Assembly (NCBI GenBank): GCA_963631545.1
Contig: CAVGRN010000036.1
Coordinates: 1-22,750 of the forward strand
Origin: UBA1181 sp963631545
GTDB lineage: Bacteria; Bacteroidota; Bacteroidia; Bacteroidales; Paludibacteraceae
Direction of reading: 5' to 3'
DNA length: 22,750 bases
Under the pieces are notes generated by a model. It had not been told where the DNA came from, made no database searches, and saw only the letters and a list, made by a program, of their open reading frames with translations. Every line of letters begins with the position of its first letter. Within the stretch, counting starts at the first letter, position 1. Position numbers and translations under genes: made by a program. Below, one piece after another: positions 9,147 to 16,743 of this stretch.

Positions 9147-10694
9147 CTACACTAACGTCAGCATTACTTGTCCGGCTTTCACTTTTTCGTTTTTGAGTGC
9201 GCCAGGCATAACTTTGCCGGTGGTGAGCCAGCCGATCAGATTGTCTACCAAAATGATTTTCGGCTTGCCGCCCACGTTGCGGATGAGGTAGACTTGGTAG
9301 TTGAGGCTATTCTCCAAGCAGGCGTTCCACTCCTTTTGGGTGAGGAAGAACGTCTTTTTGTCGTCTTTTGCGCCCTTGCAGGCTATGAAGTACTCCGTTT
9401 CGTTGTTCTCGTAGCCGGTGATTTCGAAGTCGTAGCCCTTTGCGTCTTTTTTGTTTTGGTTGCACCACTTCACGCGGCCGGGGTATTTCTTCTCGAGAAA
9501 CTCGAACAGGATTTCCTCGCTGGCGCGGGATGTCTCTTCGCGTTCTTTCGCGTCTAAGTCGATAATCACGTTGCGGTCGCGCTCCTGCCACTGGCTGATG
9601 GTAACCATCAGGTCTTTTTTGTTGATGTTGAGCGCGGAGATTTCCTCGTCCTTGTCTGTGATGATGGCTTTCAGCTTTTCGATGGTGTCGCCGGCTTCGT
9701 TCACCTTGTCATTCAGTTTTTGGATGGTTTCGAGGTTTTTGGATTCCGCTTTTCTGAGGTCTGCGTTCTCCTTTTTCAGGTCGTCGCTTGCGGCGGTGGT
9801 TTGGCGGAGTATCTCGATGTTTTTGTCTAACAACTCGGCGATGGCCTTTTGGTTCTCCTTCATTTGGGGAAGAGCGTTGTCGATGGCAGCGGTCGAACAA
9901 GAGTTGCCCACGCACACGCCCTCGATTGGTGCGGTGTCTACCTTGCTAAGCGTTGGGGTAGGGGCTTTCTTGGCAGGTTCTGGGGTTGAGGCGGTTGCCG
10001 CAGCCTTAGGCTCTTCTTTTTTGACGGGTTCGGCGGCAGGCGCGGGTTTTGACTCCACTTTGGCTGCAACTGGTTCTGGTTCTGGTTCTGGTGCGGGCGC
10101 AGGTTGAGGTTTAGGTTCTGGTGCGGGGCTTGCGGCAAGACCTTTCAGCACGTCAACGATAGGAAACACCGCTTCGCGAATGGCGGCGTTGTCGGCGAAC
10201 TTTTCTGCGGGGATGTTGCAGCAGAATCCGCCGGATGCTTTGGCAACGCTTTGCGCTTTTGTGATGTCTTCGTCGCGCATGCCGATACCGATGATGTTCA
10301 CTTGCACGTCTTTGCCGGCGCGTTCGGCGTCAGCCATATAGTTTCCGCCTTCGGTTTCCTCGCCGGCGGTGATGAGGACGATGCATTTCTTGTCGGCATC
10401 CACTTTGGCGAGTCCTTCGCGCGACTCCTTCACGACGTCGGCAAGGGGCGTTCCACCGTTAGGAATAGGGAGCGAGGAGGCTTTCTGCATAAAGTCAGCC
10501 TTGGAGTTCGACGCCAAGTCGAGCGAGTTGATGATGATAGGGTTGTGGACGATGGAAAGGAATGTACGCATACCTGTAATGTCGCTGTCGCGCAGGTTGG
10601 GGATGAGTTCCTCTGTCAGTACTTTTTGGGTGATGGATAGTTTTTTGTCCATCTTGTCCGAGATGTCGATAAGAAAGTCTATCGCCTGTTTCAT
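9147..10694 (-). CDS. VWA-like / coiled-coil / DUF3883-like nuclease-fold protein with degenerate active sites
   Basis: A 515-residue protein with no signal peptide or membrane segment. Residues 1-185 look like a von Willebrand A domain: FLIDISDKMD at 7-16, GGTPLAD at 80-86 and CIVLITAGEE at 104-113. Of the MIDAS metal site, Asp10, Ser12 and Thr82 remain, but the second Ser of DxSxS is Lys14 and the usual Asp of LITDGE is Ala110. Residues 188-250 are a Pro/Ala/Glu/Lys linker, 275-390 a coiled coil, and 390-490 resemble DUF3883/PD-(D/E)XK: GYDFEI (Asp422), YFIACKG (expected ExK is Ala438-x-Lys440), FFLTQKEW and YQVYLIRN. The start at 10694 is chosen because the VWA strand begins there; the reading frame stays open to 11015 but that part looks non-coding. 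It is flanked by its own terminator and a divergent gene, so it is probably monocistronic. Possible sensor or scaffold role; function unknown. Confidence 0.75.
   Translation of the reverse strand: MKQAIDFLIDISDKMDKKLSITQKVLTEELIPNLRDSDITGMRTFLSIVHNPIIINSLDLASNSKADFMQKASSLPIPNGGTPLADVVKESREGLAKVDADKKCIVLITAGEETEGGNYMADAERAGKDVQVNIIGIGMRDEDITKAQSVAKASGGFCCNIPAEKFADNAAIREAVFPIVDVLKGLAASPAPEPKPQPAPAPEPEPEPVAAKVESKPAPAAEPVKKEEPKAAATASTPEPAKKAPTPTLSKVDTAPIEGVCVGNSCSTAAIDNALPQMKENQKAIAELLDKNIEILRQTTAASDDLKKENADLRKAESKNLETIQKLNDKVNEAGDTIEKLKAIITDKDEEISALNINKKDLMVTISQWQERDRNVIIDLDAKEREETSRASEEILFEFLEKKYPGRVKWCNQNKKDAKGYDFEITGYENNETEYFIACKGAKDDKKTFFLTQKEWNACLENSLNYQVYLIRNVGGKPKIILVDNLIGWLTTGKVMPGALKNEKVKAGQVMLTLV
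10071..10093 (-). repeat. Hexanucleotide tandem repeat inside the linker coding region
   Basis: On the plus strand TGGTTC is repeated three times followed by TGGTG; on the coding strand it gives alternating Glu-Pro at about residues 203-208 of the VWA-like protein. Being a multiple of three, slippage would change linker length without a frameshift. Confidence 0.6.
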
Positions 10695-11176
10695 GGTAGG
10701 TATTTGATTAAGTTTATTAATGATATGTCTACAAAATGATTGCTGCAAAAACCGCGCCAAATGCATTGCAAAAATCACCTTAAAAGTAGAAAGATTTTGC
10801 GATAATGCAAAATTCGAAGGTGTTTTTTGTGAAATTGCAACATTTGTCATCTTGCGATTACCTCGGAGGCCTGTGTGTTTGTGAGTGAACCTTCCAGAAA
10901 GATTCGTTTTTCTGGATGAAGTACAGACGCTTCCTCCCGTATTGTCTCCCTGTTTGCCGCCTGCGGGTATGCCGCACAACACATAGTTTGAATATTTTTT
11001 CACATTTCGCGACATTAATCTTTCTGCTTTCCGTTATATTTTATATATTGTCGCGTTTTCGTTAACGATAGTTGACGTCGGTTGTGGAATCTTGTCTCCG
11101 TCCACCCTTGCGGCGGTCTGTTGGCGTGGTGCCAATGGAGGCTGCTACGGATGAAAGAGAGAAACATTGTCGGCTT
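10695..11176. other. Divergent intergenic region between the VWA-like gene and lpxK
   Basis: This stretch of 482 bases shows no convincing gene on either strand. It holds a hairpin at 10891-10921 (CTTCCAGAAA against TTTCTGG-AT-GAAG, AT bulge) without a T run, and a 7-base inverted repeat, CGCGACA at 11008-11014 and TGTCGCG at 11049-11055, around an AT-rich segment. I find no exact TAxxTTTG box on either strand; the nearest on the minus strand is GATTTTTG at 10776-10769 (seven of eight). Promoters for both flanking genes should be here. Confidence 0.4.
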
Positions 11177-12322
11177 ATGGATTTTGAGAAACCTCTTTTC
11201 GTCAGACTTCTGCTTTGGCCTTTCGCCCTTATTTACGGGCTTGTGGTGTGCGTCAGAAACTTGCTATTCGATTGGGAGATACTCCCATCGAAGAAGTTTG
11301 ACGTGCCGGTTGTCTCTATCGGCAACATCACCGTGGGCGGCACCGGCAAGACGCCGTTCTCGGAGTACCTCATCCGCTTCCTCAAATCGGACTTTAAAGT
11401 GGGCGTGCTGAGCCGCGGTTACAAGCGCAAAACCTCTGGCTACCGCTTGGTGCAACCATCGTCCACACCTACGGAGGTGGGCGACGAGCCGTATCAGGTG
11501 AAATCCAAATTCCCGGACATTATGGTGGCTGTCGACGCCAACCGCCGCCGTGGCATCTCGCAAATGCTGCGCGAGCCGTTTGGCAGGCCCGATATCATTC
11601 TTCTCGACGACGCGTTCCAACACCGATATGTGTCGCCCGACATCAACATCCTCCTCATCGACTACAACCGTATGATCACCGAGGATCATCTGCTGCCCGT
11701 CGGCAACCTGCGCGAGCAAGCCTCTGCCAAGGTGCGGGCGGATGTGATTGTCATCACCAAATGCCCCGCCGACCTGCCTTCCATCCAGTTTCGCATCATC
11801 CGGAAAAACCTGCAACTCTACCCCTACCAGGCTCTTTACTTCACCACCCTCGTATACGGCGAGCCTGTGCCTGTGTTCCCAACCGCCAACAGCGGGACGG
11901 CGGCGAAAATGGGGCAGGACACCACGGCTATGTCTCTCACTGGCATCGCCTCGCCCAAGCCGTTTGAAGACCATGTGCGTGCCAACTCGAAGGACATCGT
12001 CGCTCTCAACTTTGCCGACCATCATAACTTCGGACGGAGCGACCTGCAGAAAATCGCTGCCACTTTCACTGCCATCGCCAATCCGAAGAAAATCATCCTG
12101 ACCACCGAAAAGGATTCCGTAAGGCTGAAAAACATACAGGGCTTCCCCGAAGACCTCAAGCCTTATCTTTTCTATATCCCCCTAAGCATCGCCTTCCTGA
12201 AAGATGAGGGTGAACACTTCAACAAGAAGATTCTCAACTATTTATGCAAAAATAAGTGCCTTGCGCAAATCCTCTCGTCGCCAACTGCCAACGAGGTGGA
12301 GCGTGGGACTGCTACAGAATAG
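11177..12322 (+). CDS. lpxK: Tetraacyldisaccharide 4'-kinase (lipid A synthesis)
   Basis: A 381-residue LpxK, which phosphorylates the lipid A disaccharide at the 4' position on the inner face of the cytoplasmic membrane. Seen: an N-terminal hydrophobic helix at about 8-27, P-loop GNITVGGTGKTP at 49-60 (Lys58), SRGYKRK at 79-85, DEPYQV at 103-108, LLDDAFQHR at 142-150 and LLPVGNLRE at 172-180. The start at 11177 (MDFEKPLF) matches the family N-terminus; a longer frame from TTG 11072 or ATG 11135 would add residues that do not look like LpxK. It is 26 bases upstream of the nucleoside phosphorylase gene; from memory this pair is often adjacent in Bacteroidales. Confidence 0.93.
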   Translation: MDFEKPLFVRLLLWPFALIYGLVVCVRNLLFDWEILPSKKFDVPVVSIGNITVGGTGKTPFSEYLIRFLKSDFKVGVLSRGYKRKTSGYRLVQPSSTPTEVGDEPYQVKSKFPDIMVAVDANRRRGISQMLREPFGRPDIILLDDAFQHRYVSPDINILLIDYNRMITEDHLLPVGNLREQASAKVRADVIVITKCPADLPSIQFRIIRKNLQLYPYQALYFTTLVYGEPVPVFPTANSGTAAKMGQDTTAMSLTGIASPKPFEDHVRANSKDIVALNFADHHNFGRSDLQKIAATFTAIANPKKIILTTEKDSVRLKNIQGFPEDLKPYLFYIPLSIAFLKDEGEHFNKKILNYLCKNKCLAQILSSPTANEVERGTATE

Positions 12323-12348
12323 AAATCATACAAAACATCATATATATT

Positions 12349-13182
12349 ATGGACAATAATCTGTTAGAGAAAATAGAAGAAACCCGTGCGTTCCTCGCAC
12401 AACGCGTCACCACGAAGCCGCACATCGCCATTGTGCTTGGCACTGGGCTGGGTAGTTTCGCCGAAAAAATCGCCGTTGAGAAGGAAATCCCTTACAGCGA
12501 GATTCCGAACTTCAAAACCAGCACTGTGCAGGGCCACTCTGGCAAGCTGCTCTTCGGAAAGGTCGAAGGTGTCGACGTTATGGCTATGCAGGGCCGACTC
12601 CACTACTACGAGGGCTACTCTATGCAGGAAATCACCTTCCCGATGCGTGTGATGAAGGCACTCGGCATCCGCATCGTTATGGTGTCTAACGCGGCGGGCG
12701 GACTTAACCCCGACTTCATCCCCGGCGACATTATGCTGATTAAAGACCATATCAACCTCTTCCCTGAGCATCCGCTGCACGGACCGAACATCGACTCGCT
12801 TGGCACTCGCTTCCCCGATATGAGCAACGCCTACGACAAGAAACTCCTCGCCATTGCCGAGGAGATTGGCGAGAAAAACCACCTGAACCTCAAAAAGGGC
12901 GTTTATGTGGGCAACCAGGGGCCGACGTTCGAGACGCTGGCGGAGTACCGCTATTTCCGGATTATCGGGGGCGACACCGTGGGTATGTCTACCGTGCCTG
13001 AGGTGATTGTGGCAAACCATGCGGGCATCTCGGTGTTCGGTGTGTCGGTGGTTTCCAACGTGGGCTGCGACGCCAACCTAAGCAACGTGACGCACGAGGA
13101 GGTGCAGCAAAACGCCGTCCTGGCGCAAGGACGCCTCGCCACGCTCTTCACGGAGATGGTGAAGGCTTGCAGCAAGTTGTAA
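12349..13182 (+). CDS. punA: Purine nucleoside phosphorylase (trimeric type I)
   Basis: A 277-residue cytoplasmic enzyme of purine salvage, splitting inosine or guanosine with phosphate. Motifs of the trimeric PNP class are all present: GTGLGSF at 31-37, GHSG at 62-65 with His63, GRLHYYEG at 82-89, SNAAGGLNP at 113-121, GPTFET at 191-196, GMSTVPE at 212-218 and SNVGC at 236-240. The ATG at 12349 fits the family; an upstream in-frame ATG at 12256 lies inside lpxK and adds 31 unlikely residues. Probably cotranscribed with lpxK. A strong hairpin terminator follows 25 bases after the stop. Confidence 0.95.
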   Translation: MDNNLLEKIEETRAFLAQRVTTKPHIAIVLGTGLGSFAEKIAVEKEIPYSEIPNFKTSTVQGHSGKLLFGKVEGVDVMAMQGRLHYYEGYSMQEITFPMRVMKALGIRIVMVSNAAGGLNPDFIPGDIMLIKDHINLFPEHPLHGPNIDSLGTRFPDMSNAYDKKLLAIAEEIGEKNHLNLKKGVYVGNQGPTFETLAEYRYFRIIGGDTVGMSTVPEVIVANHAGISVFGVSVVSNVGCDANLSNVTHEEVQQNAVLAQGRLATLFTEMVKACSKL

Positions 13183-13200
13183 TTAGTGATTGGACATTAT

Positions 13201-13235
13201 AAAAAAGGTCTCTGCCTGGGCGGAGACCTTTTTTT
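13201..13235. terminator. Bidirectional terminator between convergent genes
   Basis: AAAAAAGGTCTC (13201-13212) pairs with GAGACCTTTTTT (13223-13234), with further T-G, G-C and C-G pairs inside. A and T runs on both sides allow it to stop transcription of punA from the left and of the Lrp-type gene from the right. Confidence 0.85.
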
Positions 13236-13280
13236 GTAAGGACACGTGAATAAACCCTTCCGTCGCGGAAGGCATGATAC

Positions 13281-13739
13281 TTAAAGGGAAATAGGAAGTT
13301 CCCTCTTGATGCTCTGCTCCAAGCAGATGAGCGTTTCTGTGGCAGACACGCCTTTGATGCTTTGTATCTTGCCGTTGAGCAGCTGCATAAGGTGTTCGTT
13401 GTCGCGCGCGTAGAGTTTCACCATCATCGTGTACGGACCCGTGGTGAAGTGGCACTCCACAATCTCGGGTATCTTCTCCAACTCTGGCACCACCTCGGTG
13501 TACATCGAACCTTTTTCCAACTTGATGCCGATGTAGGTGCAAGTCTGGTAGCCCAGAATCTTCGGGTTGACGTGGTACCCCGAGCCGATGATCACACCCA
13601 TATCAAACAGGTGCTGCACGCGCTGGTGAATAGCGGCGCGGGAAACACCGCACTCGGCTGCAACATCCTTGAACGGGATGCGCGCATTCTTGGTGATAAT
13701 CATGAGGATATCCCTATCCAAGTCATCTATCTTATCCAT
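13281..13739 (-). CDS. Lrp/AsnC family transcriptional regulator
   Basis: A 152-residue regulator of the Lrp/AsnC family. It begins with DDLDRDILMIITKNARIPFKD..., the standard winged-helix start; the helix-turn-helix spans about 20-45 (VAAECGVSRAAIHQRVQHL), and the RAM ligand-binding/oligomerisation domain about 65-145 (YIGIKLEKG, VECHFTTGPYTMMVKLYA, GVSATETLICL). The ligand is probably an amino acid but cannot be told from sequence. It is a single gene with its own -7 box, convergent with punA. No clear operator palindrome was found at its promoter. Confidence 0.93.
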   Translation of the reverse strand: MDKIDDLDRDILMIITKNARIPFKDVAAECGVSRAAIHQRVQHLFDMGVIIGSGYHVNPKILGYQTCTYIGIKLEKGSMYTEVVPELEKIPEIVECHFTTGPYTMMVKLYARDNEHLMQLLNGKIQSIKGVSATETLICLEQSIKRELPISL

Positions 13740-13761
13740 AAACCAACTTTACAATTTGACA

Positions 13762-13769
13762 CAAATATA
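13762..13769 (-). promoter_or_regulatory. -7 promoter box for the Lrp/AsnC gene
   Basis: The minus strand reads TATATTTG, matching TAxxTTTG, 22 bases before the ATG at 13739. This spacing resembles the ABC-F and DUF4268 genes. Confidence 0.6.
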
Positions 13770-13842
13770 CATTGTTTTTCAATGCTCGTTCCTGAAATCC
13801 TAACATTTTGCTTTCTCCGCAAAATTTTTTTCTCATACTGAC

Positions 13843-13871
13843 AAAAAAGGAGCAGCCTCATCGGCCACTCC
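13843..13871 (-). terminator. Terminator of the FKBP operon
   Basis: On the minus strand GGAGTGGCC (13871-13863) pairs with GGCTGCTCC (13857-13849) over nine pairs including two G-T wobbles, and six Ts follow. It lies 66 bases after the last FKBP gene. Confidence 0.85.
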
Positions 13872-13892
13872 CTTTTCTGGGGGATTCCTCTA

Positions 13893-13914
13893 TCCCGACC
13901 CGTTGGGGGCGGGA
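13893..13914. repeat. GC-rich hairpin between the last FKBP gene and its terminator
   Basis: TCCCG-A-CCC (13893-13901) pairs with GGG-G-CGGGA (13906-13914), one mismatch, four-base loop. There is no T run. It may protect the 3' end of the FKBP transcript; this is inference. Confidence 0.45.
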
Positions 13915-13937
13915 ATATGACTCTTCTGATGCTTATT

Positions 13938-14687
13938 CTATTTTTTAGCATTCTTTGCTGGATGCACGCTGAGCAACTCTACCTCGAAAATCAAAGCGGA
14001 GTTTGGCTCAATGCCTCTCGAACCGTTCTCGCCGTAAGCCAACTCAGAAGGGATGAGGAACTCAAACTTAGCGCCTTCGTTCATCAACTGCAAGCCCTCT
14101 GTCCAACCGGCAATGACATTTTCAAGTGTGAATTTTGCAGGTACTCCGCCGTGCAGGTCTGATGAGTCGAACACAGTGCCGTCCAACAATTTTCCGGTGT
14201 ATTTTACTTCTACGGTATCGATAACATTTGGCTTTTTGCCTTCGCCCTGTGCAAGCACTTTGTACTGCAATCCGCTCTCAGTTACCTGTACGCCCTCGAT
14301 TTTCTTGTTGGCAGCCAATGCGCTGTCGCCAGCCAATTTGTTGCGCAACTTCATTGCCTCAAACTCTTGCTTGCGGATTTCCTCCAAGCTTGCGAAATAG
14401 TTTTGGAGAATCTCCATTGTCTCGTCCGTGCTGAGCATCGCATCGGCAGAGTCGCCTTTCAAAGCGTTGATGAATCCTTTCAGGAATGCGTCAACAGGCA
14501 CAGAGTCGCCAGGAAGCGATTGCAACTGTGGGCGGAACATTGCGCCTTGGTTCAATCCCAATGCGTATCCTACGGTATCCATGTGGGATGTGATTTTTGC
14601 GTCGAGAGCGCAACTCTTGTTGCCGCAAGAGGACAACATACATGCAGAAGCCAAAACGGCGCCTACATAAACGAACAGTTTTTTCAT
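13938..14687 (-). CDS. FKBP-type peptidyl-prolyl isomerase, lipoprotein
   Basis: A 249-residue FkpA/Mip-like isomerase. The N-terminus is a lipoprotein signal ending LSSC with Cys21, so it should be anchored in an envelope membrane. Residues 30-130 are the helical dimerisation/chaperone part. The FKBP domain spans about 140-240 with YTGKLLDGTVFDSS (Tyr163, Phe173, Asp174), VIAGWTEGLQ (Trp195), LAYGENG (Tyr218) and ALIFEVELL, so the active-site residues are intact. Third of three consecutive FKBP genes, 30 bases after the second. It speeds proline isomerisation during folding of exported proteins. Confidence 0.93.
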   Translation of the reverse strand: MKKLFVYVGAVLASACMLSSCGNKSCALDAKITSHMDTVGYALGLNQGAMFRPQLQSLPGDSVPVDAFLKGFINALKGDSADAMLSTDETMEILQNYFASLEEIRKQEFEAMKLRNKLAGDSALAANKKIEGVQVTESGLQYKVLAQGEGKKPNVIDTVEVKYTGKLLDGTVFDSSDLHGGVPAKFTLENVIAGWTEGLQLMNEGAKFEFLIPSELAYGENGSRGIEPNSALIFEVELLSVHPAKNAKK

Positions 14688-14717
14688 CTATATTCTTATT
14701 TAATATTGTGTAACAGA

Positions 14718-15497
14718 TTATTTCCCGCTCTTCTGATAGGTTGGGAACTGGAATTTCGCGCCGTTGTTTTCCGCAGCGGGTGCTTTGGGAGCCTCGGGTT
14801 GCACGATGTCGAGCAGTTCCACTTCAAAAATCAAAGTGGAGAAAGGCGGGATGCTGCCTGCTGGCCTGCTGCCGTAGCCAAGGTCGGACGGGATGACGAA
14901 GCGGTATTTGGAGCCGACGTTCATCAGCTGCACACCCTCGGTCCATCCGGGAATCACGCGGTTCAACTCGAAAGACACTGGTTCGCCGCGGTCTACCGAG
15001 CTGTCGAACACGGTGCCGTCGATCAATGTCCCGTGGTAATGCACTTTCACCTTGTCTGTTGCCGCTGGCTTCGCGCCGGTGCCTTGCTTCAGCACTTCGT
15101 ATTGCAGTCCGCTGGCGGTTTGCACCACGCCCGTGCGTTTTGCGTTGGCTTCCATATAGGCTTTACCATCGGCTTTGGCTTTTTCGATGGCGAGTTCCTG
15201 TTGTTTCTGCAGATATGGGTTCAGGAACTTTGGCGTTTCTTCCAAATTCATCCATAGTCCGGCGGTGTCGCCTTTCATCACTTTCGTGAACGCCTGCATC
15301 ATCAACTCCTCGTTGTAGGGTGCGCCTGGCAGGTGCTTCAGATTTTCGCGCACGCTCTTGCCGAACTCCATACCGATGACGTAGCTGGCGGTGTCTTTCT
15401 CTGTGTACTTGATGACTGTCTCCGTCTTTTTCTTTGCCAATCCGATGGCAGGGAGGCAGACAAGCAAAATGCCGATGGCGGCAACGTGTTTCCTCAT
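14718..15497 (-). CDS. FKBP-type peptidyl-prolyl isomerase, periplasmic
   Basis: A 259-residue FkpA-like protein. The N-terminal signal peptide (hydrophobic 5-20) probably ends at GLA-KK after residue 21; there is no lipobox Cys, although Cys14 lies within the hydrophobic core. Residues 30-115 are the helical N-domain. The FKBP core at about 130-230 has YHGTLIDGTVFDSS, VIPGWTEGVQ, LGYGSR and TLIFEVELL, all intact. The tail from 232 is Pro/Ala-rich, then KFQFPTYQKSGK. Middle gene of the triplet, 34 bases after the first and 30 before the third. Confidence 0.93.
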   Translation of the reverse strand: MRKHVAAIGILLVCLPAIGLAKKKTETVIKYTEKDTASYVIGMEFGKSVRENLKHLPGAPYNEELMMQAFTKVMKGDTAGLWMNLEETPKFLNPYLQKQQELAIEKAKADGKAYMEANAKRTGVVQTASGLQYEVLKQGTGAKPAATDKVKVHYHGTLIDGTVFDSSVDRGEPVSFELNRVIPGWTEGVQLMNVGSKYRFVIPSDLGYGSRPAGSIPPFSTLIFEVELLDIVQPEAPKAPAAENNGAKFQFPTYQKSGK

Positions 15498-15531
15498 ATT
15501 CTATATTTTGTGGTTGAAAAAATTCTACGGG

Positions 15532-16116
15532 TTAAAGGATTTGCAGCAGCTCGACGTCGAAGATGAGCGTCTCGTTCGGGCCGATGGCATCGCCTGCGCC
15601 GTGTTCGCCGTAGCCAAGGTCGGACGGGATGAAAAGTTTCCACTTCGCGCCTTCCGACATCAGTTGGAGTGCCTCCACCCAACCCGGTATCACCTGGTTG
15701 ACGCCGAAGTCGATAGGTTGGTTGCGGCGGAAGGAGCTGTCGAAGACGGAGCCGTCTATCAGTCTGCCCTCGTAATGGCAGCGCACCGTGTCTGTGGCAG
15801 ACGGGCGTTTGCCGTTGCCTTCCTTCTCGATGATGTATTGCAAGCCGCTTGCAGTGGATTTCACTTCTGGGTTCTCCAAGTTTTTCTTGAGGAACGCTGC
15901 GCCTTCTTGTTTCTTGGCTTCCGCCTGTTTCTCTTGTACCTTCGCAAAATGCTGAGCCACTATCTGGTGTGCCTCGTCGATCGTCATTTCACACTCCTTC
16001 TGCTGGAAGAAATCCGACAGAGCCTTGGCAAACTGTGCGGGGTCGACATCCTGAAAACCGGACGCCTTGAGGTTGGAAGCCATCGTGAGGCCCAACGCGT
16101 AACTGATTGTACTCAT
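15532..16116 (-). CDS. FKBP-type peptidyl-prolyl isomerase, cytoplasmic
   Basis: A 194-residue FklB-like isomerase with no signal sequence (MSTISYALGL), hence predicted cytoplasmic. The N-domain (1-85) has the conserved SYALG start and a charged helix near 55-75. The FKBP core (88-194) has YEGRLIDGSVFDSS, VIPGWVEALQ, LGYGEHG and TLIFDVELL, all intact. First gene of the triplet. Upstream on the minus strand, TAAATTCG at 16150-16143 is a one-mismatch -7 box 26 bases before the ATG. It diverges from the DUF4268 gene across 114 bases. Confidence 0.92.
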   Translation of the reverse strand: MSTISYALGLTMASNLKASGFQDVDPAQFAKALSDFFQQKECEMTIDEAHQIVAQHFAKVQEKQAEAKKQEGAAFLKKNLENPEVKSTASGLQYIIEKEGNGKRPSATDTVRCHYEGRLIDGSVFDSSFRRNQPIDFGVNQVIPGWVEALQLMSEGAKWKLFIPSDLGYGEHGAGDAIGPNETLIFDVELLQIL

Positions 16117-16161
16117 TTATCTTATTGAAAAATTTCGCGTTGCGAATTTAATTATTTTATT

Positions 16162-16198
16162 GGATAAATAGGCAAGGTTGCCGTCAGAATGGATAAAT
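16162..16198 (+). repeat. Direct repeat GGATAAAT in the divergent promoter region
   Basis: GGATAAAT occurs at 16162-16169 and 16191-16198, and GGATAAA again at 16213-16219. They sit between the divergent FKBP operon and the DUF4268 gene. They could be a regulator's binding sites or chance in AT-rich DNA. Confidence 0.3.
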
Positions 16199-16203
16199 TA
16201 AAT

Positions 16204-16211
16204 TATTTTTG
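16204..16211 (+). promoter_or_regulatory. -7 promoter box for the DUF4268 gene
   Basis: TATTTTTG matches TAxxTTTG, 19 bases before the ATG at 16231. The best -33 TTG (16178-16180) is 23 bases away, a little too far. Confidence 0.55.
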
Positions 16212-16230
16212 CGGATAAACAATCGGAGAA

Positions 16231-16701
16231 ATGTACACGCGCGAAGAGGAAAAACAGTTGAAGAAGGATTTCTGGAACGGGTTCGACGCTTTCTGCGAGA
16301 ATCTGCCACGCTTCAAATACCGGAAGAAGAAATGGATCCTCTACAACACCAAAGTCAAAGGTGTGGAGATGAAGTTCGACGCCGCGCGCGATGGCGCGTA
16401 CGTCATCCTCGAACTGAACCACCGAAACCGAGAGCGGCGTATGCGTATGTTGCAGATTTTGCGCACGCAGCAAAGCGTGTTCGACCAGTACCTCCCCGAC
16501 GCCGTCTGGCAGGAGAACTATGAAAAACCTTGCGGCACGATCGTTTCACGCGTCTACCGCAAGCAGGACGGCCTCGACATACACCGCCGCGAAGACTGGC
16601 CCGAGTTCTACGTCTTCCTCTCGAAAGAGATGAACCATTTAGAGCGTGTGTTTCGCGAAACGAAGGAGTTTTTGGAGTTGGACAATCAGGAAGAGGGGTG
16701 A
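16231..16701 (+). CDS. DUF4268 domain protein
   Basis: A 156-residue soluble protein of the DUF4268 type, starting MYTREEEKQLKKDFWNGF as is usual for the family in Bacteroidota. It is rich in aromatic and charged residues (KKKWILYNTKVKG, MKFDAARDGAYVILELNHR), predicted alpha/beta, without signal or membrane segment. DUF4268 domains elsewhere occur at the C-end of nuclease-like proteins, but here the domain stands alone. Function unknown. It has its own promoter and sits 42 bases before the acyltransferase gene, so it may head that transcript. Confidence 0.8.
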   Translation: MYTREEEKQLKKDFWNGFDAFCENLPRFKYRKKKWILYNTKVKGVEMKFDAARDGAYVILELNHRNRERRMRMLQILRTQQSVFDQYLPDAVWQENYEKPCGTIVSRVYRKQDGLDIHRREDWPEFYVFLSKEMNHLERVFRETKEFLELDNQEEG

Positions 16702-16743
16702 TTTTCCCCGATGAAAGCGTGAAAAATCAGTAATCAGAGTGCT

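Noticed and set aside
10695..11015. Upstream extension of the VWA-like protein to 622 residues
   Set aside because: The added 107 residues look non-coding, cross hairpins and probable promoter sequence, and the domain begins naturally at the ATG at 10694.
11072..11176. Longer LpxK starting at TTG 11072 or ATG 11135
   Set aside because: The extra residues do not resemble the LpxK N-terminus, while ATG 11177 gives the expected membrane-helix start.
13727..13951. A 74-codon minus-strand frame between the Lrp and FKBP genes
   Set aside because: It covers the FKBP terminator, a second hairpin and the Lrp promoter, so it is most likely non-coding.
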